From an uncultured cyanobacterium (GTDB lineage: Bacteria; Cyanobacteriota; Cyanobacteriia; PCC-6307; Cyanobiaceae), in NCBI GenBank assembly GCA_903862155.1, contig CAIOXF010000152.1:1-10790 (forward strand): a DNA stretch of 10,790 nt. Reading direction: 5' to 3'. The position numbers were made by a program, and so were the translations under genes. Positions 5,295 through 10,790 of the stretch are shown here, in pieces (the stretch's first letter is position 1; every line of letters begins with the position of its first letter). Under the pieces are notes generated by a model. The model did not search any database. It was not told where the DNA came from and saw nothing but the letters and a program-made list of their open reading frames with translations.

Positions 5295-5483
5295 ATGAAT
5301 TACGCAAAGAGCCCCAATGAACTACCACAAAGCAAGGCAATATTTCGGTCCCCAACCCGCATCAGCATCACGCTGCCCGAATGCACATACCAGAACCTGC
5401 TGAGTCGTAGCGATGCAGAAGGGCGCTCTCTCAGCAATTTAGCGGCATTCCTACTGGAGACGGCACTTAGAAAGATGTACTGA
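5295..5483 (+). CDS. Ribbon-helix-helix (CopG-like) small DNA-binding protein, 62 aa
   Basis: Likely a dimeric DNA-binding protein and paralogue of the one at 3771. N-terminal arm MNYAKSPNELPQSKAIFRSP, strand TRISITLPE, helix A CTYQNLLSRSDAEGRS, helix B LSNLAAFLLETALRKMY. Shared with the 3771 protein: RISIT, PE, a Tyr three to four positions on, RS, EGRSLSNLAA and the acidic helix end. The GRSLSNLAA helix occurs in many small picocyanobacterial proteins of unknown targets (from memory, not searched). Start ATG 5295 has no clear Shine-Dalgarno. The AraC gene follows after 40 bases on the same strand, so the two are probably co-transcribed. No toxin partner is visible. Confidence 0.8.
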   Translation: MNYAKSPNELPQSKAIFRSPTRISITLPECTYQNLLSRSDAEGRSLSNLAAFLLETALRKMY

Positions 5484-5523
5484 ACAGCGACTCAGGCACA
5501 AGGCGTCATGGGAGCAAATGACT

Positions 5524-6552
5524 ATGCCGAACGACCCAAGCAAAGAGAGGCTTTTATCCCTTCCATTTCCTCTGAGACATTCAAGGAATATTTACTCTCT
5601 AGACCCAACAAGCCTATTCACTGAGGGGAAGGATTTTTTTGGGGACGGGTCCCATAAAAACAAGAAAGGAGTGCGCCCCCATGCCGATGTCAGCATTGTC
5701 GACATTGGAGCACTCAGAGTGCTTGCGACAAGAACCACTCCCTGTATTTCCACGGAGCAGGGAGAGGGTTTCAGTACATTTTCAATGTCTTACGCAGGCG
5801 ACGTCCATCAATACAGAGATGGAAGGACCATCCAAACAATAGAACCAGGCGACACACATCTCAGTCCTAGATCTGGAGGAGTTGCGGATCTCGGTCACTT
5901 TTCGGGAATCATCTGCCAGATCGACCACAAACGACTAAGACGCACAATCAACACCGTAAGCGGGAAAGAGCAAGAAATAAACCTGGCAGAACCTCGCGTG
6001 TTCAAAGGAAGCAGCGCAGGCAAAGAGAGCACTGCTGCAAGGCATCTCTGGTCGTACCTCTCCTACGTCGATCAAGTGCTAACCGAAAGTAACGACCTTG
6101 CGGCAGGTCTTGGACTAGACGACCAGATTTACCGATTATTAGCACTGTCCCTCATTCAGGCGACAGGTGACCTGGAAAGGGTCAAGCAGCGATGGAGGTC
6201 TGCCAACAGAACCTGGAACAATGCCTTAGACGAATTAGTAGACTACATCCGCGCAAATGCCCACTTGAATTTAACCCTTACAGACCTGGAAGAGCAAAGT
6301 CACTTTTCAGGCCGGCGTCTCCAGTATTTGTTCAAAGAAAGATTTGAATGCACTCCAATGCAGTTCGTTCGCCGTGAGAGGTTGTCCACTGCAATGGAAA
6401 GACTACAAACCGCAAGTCCTCACACGACTGTCACTCAGATCGCAAGGGAGTGCGGTTACCGCTTTACTTCAAACTTCACCACGGACTTCCAGAGAGAGTT
6501 TGGCATAACCCCATCGGTTGTGCTCAGGACGTCTCAGAGGGGCAGAGATTAG
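5524..6552 (+). CDS. AraC-family transcriptional regulator
   Basis: Cytoplasmic transcription factor, 342 residues. The N-terminal part (about 50-230) fits a cupin-like AraC ligand/dimerisation domain: VSIVDIGALRVLATRT, the beta strand STFSMSYAGDVHQYRDGR, IEPGDTHLSPRSGG, then helices including LDDQIYRLLALSLIQA. The C-terminal hundred residues hold two helix-turn-helices: TLTDLEEQSHFSGRRLQYLF followed by FECTPMQFVRRERL, and TVTQIARECGYRFTSNFTTD followed by FQREFGITPS, the family signature. I prefer ATG 5524 to ATG 5518: GGGAG at 5510-5514 is nine bases from the first but three from the second. Base use is more AT-rich than in comEC or glyQ. Sits behind an RHH gene and before a terminator at 6730. 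Inducer and targets are unknown; no structural genes adjoin. Confidence 0.93.
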   Translation: MPNDPSKERLLSLPFPLRHSRNIYSLDPTSLFTEGKDFFGDGSHKNKKGVRPHADVSIVDIGALRVLATRTTPCISTEQGEGFSTFSMSYAGDVHQYRDGRTIQTIEPGDTHLSPRSGGVADLGHFSGIICQIDHKRLRRTINTVSGKEQEINLAEPRVFKGSSAGKESTAARHLWSYLSYVDQVLTESNDLAAGLGLDDQIYRLLALSLIQATGDLERVKQRWRSANRTWNNALDELVDYIRANAHLNLTLTDLEEQSHFSGRRLQYLFKERFECTPMQFVRRERLSTAMERLQTASPHTTVTQIARECGYRFTSNFTTDFQREFGITPSVVLRTSQRGRD

Positions 6553-6568
6553 ATTCGGCAAGCTATAA

Positions 6569-6676
6569 AAACCAGATGCTGGAAGCACTATCCGCAAGCG
6601 GGACCTGGCACGACCCATGAGCGAAGGCGAGTTCCGCAAGACCCTGGAGCGGATCTGGGCGAAGCGGACGAGTTAG
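6569..6676 (+). pseudogene. Gene tail without a start (35 codons)
   Basis: After an in-frame TAA at 6566 the frame reads KPDAGSTIRKRDLARPMSEG then EFRKTLERIWAKRTS and stops at 6676. Codon choice (GAG TTC CGC AAG ACC CTG GAG CGG) is GC-rich and host-like, unlike the AraC gene just before it. ATG 6617 could give only 19 residues. It looks like the last piece of a lost gene sitting between AraC and its terminator; identity unknown. Confidence 0.35.
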
Positions 6677-6729
6677 GCGATCCGCCCACGGTCCGTTACA
6701 GAACTTCATAGGATTGCACTGGTCATCGA

Positions 6730-6755
6730 GCGGTCCTGGACGGGTCCGCTTTTTT
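6730..6755 (+). terminator. Rho-independent terminator
   Basis: GCGGTCC (6730-6736) pairs with GGTCCGC (6743-6749) around a six-base loop with one T-T mismatch, followed directly by six T (6750-6755). It would end the RHH-AraC transcript. Confidence 0.65.
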
Positions 6756-6805
6756 ATGGGGTGATGGGAGGCTCAACGAAGGGCGTCGCACTCACTCCCA
6801 TTGGG

Positions 6806-6827
6806 CCTATGCACCCTGTGCATAAGG
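6806..6827. repeat. Hairpin with seven-pair perfect core
   Basis: TATGCAC (6808-6814), loop CCT, GTGCATA (6818-6824); CC and GG outside add two pairs with a bulged A. It lies 118 bases beyond the 3' end of tRNA-Ser on the minus strand and may be part of that transcript's end, but lacks a T-run. Confidence 0.4.
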
Positions 6828-6944
6828 GGCAAAACCCAGTCCCAGAGGCGGAAATGCACAAAGGCACCAAGCGCCAGTGGCCGACTCAGGGACCTTCCTC
6901 TCAAGGCTCTGGACGAACCAGACCCTTTGAAAACTCTTGGAAAG

Positions 6945-7029
6945 CGGAGAGGGTGGGATTCGAACCCACGGAAGGTTGCCCTTCAAACGATTTCGAGTCG
7001 TTCGCTTTCGACCACTCAGCCACCTCTCC
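6945..7029 (-). tRNA. tRNA-Ser (anticodon CGA)
   Basis: On the minus strand the acceptor GGAGAGG pairs with CCTCTCC, discriminator G. D arm GCTGAGTGGTCGAAAGC; anticodon stem AACGA/TCGTT with loop CTCGAAA, so anticodon CGA reading UCG. A long variable arm (GAAGG GCAA CCTTC) marks it as a serine tRNA. T arm GTGGG TTCGAAT CCCAC. CCA is not encoded (next bases CTT), as usual in cyanobacteria. The 3' end faces the accessory stretch, the usual orientation for element insertion at a tRNA gene. Confidence 0.97.
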
Positions 7030-7078
7030 AGCACCATCACCGCAAGGGGTCTGGGCAGGCCACAAAGCCCAACGCACT

Positions 7079-9034
7079 CTAGAGACTGGCCTGCAGCCAG
7101 CCACTGCGGCCGGTGGCCGGCCAACTGCCAACACGCGATCCGCTCAGCCACACCTGGCCGATGCCCTGCCGCTGGAGCCAGCGCTGTTCGCCGGATCTGG
7201 GCCGAAACCCCAGCCAAAGTCCGTCGGGAGAGGGAACGGGCGCGCCCTGCCGCCAGCTCCAGAGCGCCTGGGGATCAGGCAGCAGCAGCCAGCGATGCCT
7301 GCCCACCTGCAAAGCCAGGCCCCGGCTCTCCGCGCCCATGGCCTGGGCCTCCAGCCCCTCGCTGGCCAAACGCTGGCCTGGCAGCAGCGGCGTGCTCCCA
7401 TCTCCCTCCGCCAGCACTAGCCCGGCCAGCTGGCGCCAGCAATCTGGATCGGCGGAAGGCACCGGATCCAGCAGCACAGCCCAGTCGAAACCGGGCAATC
7501 CCAGGCCGGTGGCCAATTGGCCCGCCTGCCGGCAACTGAACCCATCGGCCTGCGTGGATACCAGGGCACCGCGGCCTTGGTGGCGCGCCACCAGCAGATT
7601 CCGGCCCCGATCACCGCTCTGCTGGTGCACGAGCAACAGTTGATCGCCCCAGAGCAGGGCCAGGTGCAGTGCCGCCACCACAGCCAACAGCACCAACGCC
7701 CAACGGCGCCACATCCGCGGCACGGCCGGAATCAACCAGGGCAGCAGCGCCAGTGCCAGCAACCCCACCAGCAGCGGCAGTGGACGCCCGAGCTGCCATT
7801 GGGCCATGGGCCAGCTCGCCACCAGCCGCGCCAGGGCCAGCAGCAGACCCGCAAGCCACGCCACTGGGGGCACCAGCAAAGGCAAGGCCGCCGGCAGCAC
7901 CAGGGCCAGCACACCGAGCCCCATCGCCCCCAGGGTGAGCGGGGTGAGCAGGGGCGCGGCCAGCAGATTGGCAGGCACGGCGTAGAGCGGCACCACCCCG
8001 AAGTGCAGCAACTGCAGCGGCAGGGTCCAGAGGGAGGCAGCCAGGGGCACCGACACGGCCACCGCCATCCAGACCGGGCAGTGCCACCGCCGCAGCGCCT
8101 GCTCCAGCGGCCCTGCCGACACCATCAGGGCGGCGGTCGCCACCACCGAGAGCTGGAAGCCCACATCGCGCAGCCACGCCGGCTGCCACAGGAGCATGGC
8201 CAGGCTCACCACCAGCAACACCGGCAGCGGCCGTCCCTGGCGCCCCAGCGACAGCAGCACCAACGCCAACGCCGCCATCATTGCCGCCCGCAGCACCGCG
8301 GCCTGGGGCCCCGCCAACAGCACAAAGAGCAGGATCACCCCGCTGCCCAGGCCAAGCTGCAGCGGCACTGGCAGGGATAGACGGCGGCAGAGGGGCAACA
8401 GCGCCCCCAGCAGAACGCTCAGCTGAAACCCGGAGGCCGCCAAAGCATGGGACAGGCCCGCCGCCCGGAAGGCCGCACGGATCTCCGCCGGCAACGGCGC
8501 AGCCGCGCTACCCACCACCAGGGCCGCCAGCAGTCCGCCCTTTTCAGCTCCGGCCTGACGCTGCAGGGCCTCGGCCATGCGCCGGCGGATGGCGGCAATC
8601 GGAGCGTGGCGCTGCTCCAGCACGCGCCAGCGCTCCACCTTCAACTGGCTGTAGGTGTGCTGGCGGGCGAGCCGTTCGGCCGGCCCGGCCAACAGGGGAT
8701 GGGGCGCCGGCATCGGCCGGCGGAGGGTGCCCTCCAGCTCCACATGCCAGTTCTGCTGGAGCTTGGGACAGGGGCTGAAGCTGGCTTCCGTGGTGCCACC
8801 AGGCAGCTGCACCAGGGCACGGCAACGGCTGCCATCGCCGCTGGGCGCCGGGTCGGCCAGGAGCACACCACGCATCCGCACGGCGAGATTCCCCCGATCC
8901 GGCGGCAGCAACCGCACCGGATCGCGAGGGCCCGGCGTGGGAGAGGCCAGAGCACCGGTAAGCACACGCACCAGCAGCAGCGCCAGCACCAGGCCCAGCG
9001 TGAGCCGTTGCTGCCAGCGCGCAGGCATCGCCAA
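7079..9034 (-). CDS. comEC: ComEC/Rec2 DNA-uptake channel protein
   Basis: Inner-membrane channel that passes single-stranded DNA into the cell during natural transformation. About 651 residues. One N-terminal membrane segment (LTLGLVLALLLVRVLTGA), then a soluble OB-like region, then the Competence domain with its signature AAGLSHALAASGFQLSVL (about residues 190-208) and roughly ten hydrophobic helices. The C-terminal 170 residues (GRNLLVARHQGRGALVSTQA...) correspond to the lactamase-like region, but the HxHxDH metal motif of many ComEC proteins is absent. I take TTG 9034 as start: GGAGG (9044-9048) is nine bases upstream; ATG 9028 is the alternative. The frame stays open to 9136, but that stretch is Trp/Arg-rich and would overlap the divergent LysM gene's promoter. 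Family certain; start uncertain. Confidence 0.93.
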   Translation of the reverse strand: MAMPARWQQRLTLGLVLALLLVRVLTGALASPTPGPRDPVRLLPPDRGNLAVRMRGVLLADPAPSGDGSRCRALVQLPGGTTEASFSPCPKLQQNWHVELEGTLRRPMPAPHPLLAGPAERLARQHTYSQLKVERWRVLEQRHAPIAAIRRRMAEALQRQAGAEKGGLLAALVVGSAAAPLPAEIRAAFRAAGLSHALAASGFQLSVLLGALLPLCRRLSLPVPLQLGLGSGVILLFVLLAGPQAAVLRAAMMAALALVLLSLGRQGRPLPVLLVVSLAMLLWQPAWLRDVGFQLSVVATAALMVSAGPLEQALRRWHCPVWMAVAVSVPLAASLWTLPLQLLHFGVVPLYAVPANLLAAPLLTPLTLGAMGLGVLALVLPAALPLLVPPVAWLAGLLLALARLVASWPMAQWQLGRPLPLLVGLLALALLPWLIPAVPRMWRRWALVLLAVVAALHLALLWGDQLLLVHQQSGDRGRNLLVARHQGRGALVSTQADGFSCRQAGQLATGLGLPGFDWAVLLDPVPSADPDCWRQLAGLVLAEGDGSTPLLPGQRLASEGLEAQAMGAESRGLALQVGRHRWLLLPDPQALWSWRQGAPVPSPDGLWLGFRPRSGEQRWLQRQGIGQVWLSGSRVGSWPATGRSGWLQASL

Positions 9035-9144
9035 ACCGGGATCCCTCCCGCAGGTGCTCACCAGAGCATTCCCACACCAGCCAAGGCGCCAGAGCCATCG
9101 GCGGCGGTGCCTATGGTTTGGCCCCAGATGGCACACCAGCGCGG

Positions 9145-9813
9145 GTGAACCGGGCCCCCCTCCTCGCTCTGTTGCTAGCCGGCTTCACCCTGCTGGCTCC
9201 GGCTGCCCTGGCCAATCCGGGCGTGGTGCGCGTGCGCGAGGGCGACACCCTCGAGGCGATCGCCCTGCGCCACGGCACCAACATCGAGGCCCTTGCGGCG
9301 CTCAATGGCCTGAGCGATCCGAATGTGCTGGAGGTGGGTCAGCTGCTGCTACTGCCTGGAAGCACCAAAACGGCTGCAACAACGCCAGTCGCCACCCCCG
9401 CAGCCCCGCCCCCGGATGGTGGCGGCAACGACGACGCCCAGGCGGCGCTGCTCCTGAGCCCGGCCGAGCGGCGCGACCGGGCCGAAATCTCCCAGCGCGA
9501 CCTCAGCGGCCAGGCCCGCTGGAAGTGGTTTGGCCATACAGCCGTGGACTGGAACGGCTGGCGCCTCCATCCCGGCGGGGTGCGCATCACCCTGGTGCGA
9601 CCGGACGCAGCCGATGTGGGCGTGCGGCGAGCCGGCGCCACCGCCGTGGCCGTGCAGTGCAGCTCCTTGCGCCAAACCTGGCGGGTGGATGGGGCCTGGG
9701 AACCCTGGAGCGCCCCCACGGCCGGATCGGTGGGGCTGCGGATCGTGCTGGATCTGTGCAGCAACACCCTCGACGGCCCGGCCGTGCCGGTGCCGCCCAC
9801 CCCACCGAGCTGA
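9145..9813 (+). CDS. Exported LysM-domain protein
   Basis: Probably a periplasmic or wall-associated peptidoglycan-binding protein, 222 residues from GTG 9145. Signal peptide NRAPLLALLLAGFTLLAPAA ending ALA before NPG. One LysM domain (about residues 27-71): VVRVREGDTLEAIALRHGTN, then IEALAALNGLSDPNVLEVGQ and LLLLPG. A Pro/Ala/Thr linker follows, then a C-terminal domain I do not recognise (RWKWFGHTAVDWNGWRLHPG, AVAVQCSSLRQTWRVDG, LDLCSNTLDG) with two Cys that may pair. TTG 9118 is another in-frame start but would put polar residues before the signal peptide; neither has a clear ribosome site. Divergent from comEC, so the promoters lie between about 9035 and 9144. Its stop is three bases from the convergent 60-residue gene. 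Confidence 0.88.
   Translation: MNRAPLLALLLAGFTLLAPAALANPGVVRVREGDTLEAIALRHGTNIEALAALNGLSDPNVLEVGQLLLLPGSTKTAATTPVATPAAPPPDGGGNDDAQAALLLSPAERRDRAEISQRDLSGQARWKWFGHTAVDWNGWRLHPGGVRITLVRPDAADVGVRRAGATAVAVQCSSLRQTWRVDGAWEPWSAPTAGSVGLRIVLDLCSNTLDGPAVPVPPTPPS
9256..9263. repeat. HIP1 octamer GCGATCGC
   Basis: Exact cyanobacterial HIP1 octamer, here within GGCGATCGCC, inside the LysM coding region. Confidence 0.8.
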
Positions 9814-9816
9814 CGC

Positions 9817-9999
9817 TCAGAACTGCGGGATCTTCAGGATCAGGTCACACACTTCCTTGCTAGGCATCTCCTTGCCCATCAGGGGGGCGAGCAGCTTGGC
9901 GACAGGCCGCACGCGGCAGGGCATGGAGGCGCGCTCACTCAAGCGACCCAGCTGAAAGCTGCCCAGCAGCAGCACGATCACCAGCAGGGTGCGCTTCAC
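9817..9999 (-). CDS. Small membrane-anchored protein, 60 aa
   Basis: From GTG 9999: KRTLLVIVLLLGSFQLGRLS, a positively charged start and one hydrophobic segment (signal peptide or anchor), then a basic segment (SERASMPCRVRPVAKLLAPL) and MGKEMPSKEVCDLILKIPQF. Two Cys outside the anchor could form a disulphide in the periplasm. The start overlaps the glyQ stop as GTGA (9996-9999), so translation is probably coupled to glyQ. No named family; the overlap and the clean protein-like sequence make it a likely real gene. Confidence 0.8.
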   Translation of the reverse strand: MKRTLLVIVLLLGSFQLGRLSERASMPCRVRPVAKLLAPLMGKEMPSKEVCDLILKIPQF

Positions 10000-10790
10000 G
10001 CCGCAACGGGCTCAGAAGCTGCTTCAGCCGCAGGCGCATCTTCCGGATGGGCGAGATACCAAGCCTGGCGCTTCTCCTCACTCATCAGCGGGAAGCCGAG
10101 GTCGCGGCGCTCCTCCAGCCAGGCCTCCGCCACCTGACGGGCCAGGTTGCGGATGCGACCGATGGTGGCGGTGCGCTCCGTCACGGAGATCACACCCCGG
10201 GCCTCCAGCAGGTTGAAGGTGTGGCTGCACTTGAGCACGAAATCAAGAGCAGGCGCCGGCAGCTTGCGGGCCACCAGATCGGCCGCCTCGGCCTCGTAGA
10301 GCGCAAACAACTGCTGGAGCCGCTCGGGGTTGGAGGCTTCGAAGTTGTAGGTGCACTGGCCCTTCTCGAAGGGCAGCCAGATGTCGCCATAGGAGCGGTT
10401 GGCGTCCCAACTGAGATCCCAGATGCTCTCCACATCTTGGAGATACATGGCCAAGCGCTCCAGGCCATAGGTGATCTCGATCGACACGGGCCGGCAATCA
10501 ATGCCGCCGCACTGCTGGAAATAGGTGAACTGGGTTACCTCCATGCCGTCGAGCCACACCTCCCAGCCCACGCCCCAGGCGCCGAGGGTGGGGGATTCCC
10601 AGTTGTCTTCCACAAAGCGGATGTCGTGCTCGGCAGCTTTGATCCCGAGGGCCTGCAGCGAGGCCAGATAGGTCTCCTGGATGGCGTCGGGGCTGGGCTT
10701 GATCAGCACCTGGTATTGGAAGTAGTGCTGGGCCCGGTTGGGGTTGTCGCCGTAGCGGCCATCGGTGGGGCGGCGGCAGGGCTCGGGGTA
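9996..10790 (-). CDS. glyQ: Glycyl-tRNA synthetase alpha subunit, N-terminus cut by window edge
   Basis: Catalytic subunit of the bacterial alpha2-beta2 glycyl-tRNA synthetase, which charges tRNA-Gly. 264 residues are visible; compared with about 300 in the family, some 50 N-terminal residues lie beyond the edge. Family blocks are plain: CRRPTDGRYGDNPNRAQHYF, IRFVEDNWESPTLGAWGVGW, VTQFTYFQQCGGIDCRPV, ITYGLERLAMYLQ and FNLLEARGVISVTERT. The end carries a short Ala/Glu/Pro-rich extension (EDAPAAEAASEPVAA) past the usual C-terminus, as in other picocyanobacterial-type proteins with acidic tails. Its stop overlaps the start of the 60-residue membrane protein. The beta subunit gene (glyS) is not in the window. 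Confidence 0.97.
   Translation of the reverse strand, partial: YPEPCRRPTDGRYGDNPNRAQHYFQYQVLIKPSPDAIQETYLASLQALGIKAAEHDIRFVEDNWESPTLGAWGVGWEVWLDGMEVTQFTYFQQCGGIDCRPVSIEITYGLERLAMYLQDVESIWDLSWDANRSYGDIWLPFEKGQCTYNFEASNPERLQQLFALYEAEAADLVARKLPAPALDFVLKCSHTFNLLEARGVISVTERTATIGRIRNLARQVAEAWLEERRDLGFPLMSEEKRQAWYLAHPEDAPAAEAASEPVAA

Noticed and set aside
1590..6944. Integrase, transposase, CRISPR array or tmRNA in the accessory stretch
   Set aside because: Looked for recombinase motifs, regularly spaced repeats and tmRNA-like sequence; found none.
7517..9863. Long plus-strand open frames of 233 to 402 codons across comEC and the LysM gene
   Set aside because: Typical antisense or off-frame openings in very GC-rich DNA: Gln/His/Arg- or Pro/Ala-rich composition, no domain signatures.

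Overview
The window looks like chromosome from a high-GC unicellular cyanobacterium of the Synechococcus/Cyanobium (picocyanobacterial) type. The basis is a stand-alone glycyl-tRNA synthetase alpha subunit, a cyanobacterial-style ComEC without an intact metallo-lactamase site, a tRNA-Ser gene with no encoded CCA, two HIP1 octamers (GCGATCGC at 1192-1199 and 9256-9263), and very GC-rich flanking genes. The genus is an inference; no 16S or other marker is present.

Left flank (1 to about 1590): a glycosyltransferase (minus, running off the left edge), a small conserved-looking protein (plus), a YciI-like protein (minus, convergent overlap) and a short hypothetical protein (minus). These are ordinary host-like genes.

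Middle (about 1590-6940): a less GC-rich, gene-poor accessory stretch that ends at the 3' side of tRNA-Ser(CGA). It has only four gene calls I trust: three small ribbon-helix-helix (RHH) proteins (3455, 3771, 5295) and an AraC-family regulator (5524) lying 40 bases behind the last RHH gene. Between them are short open frames and broken genes: an HTH gene cut by one amber codon (2398-2601), a Cys-rich, possibly exported gene cut by one TGA (4520-4861), a gene broken by a one-base frameshift (4914-5188), a tail ending in two tandem amber codons (4027-4233) and a gene tail at 6569-6676. It reads as a decaying island whose surviving genes are all DNA-binding regulators. No integrase, transposase, toxin or CRISPR array is visible, and I found no copy of the tRNA 3' end marking the far boundary.

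Right flank (6945-10790): tRNA-Ser(CGA) (minus), comEC for DNA uptake (minus), a divergent exported LysM protein (plus), and a 60-residue membrane-anchored protein (minus) whose start overlaps the stop of glyQ (minus, running off the right edge). This is dense, host-like core sequence.

The only clear regulatory unit is RHH plus AraC (5295-6552), with an inverted repeat just upstream that could be an operator and a hairpin/T-run terminator at 6730-6755. Its targets cannot be told from this window.
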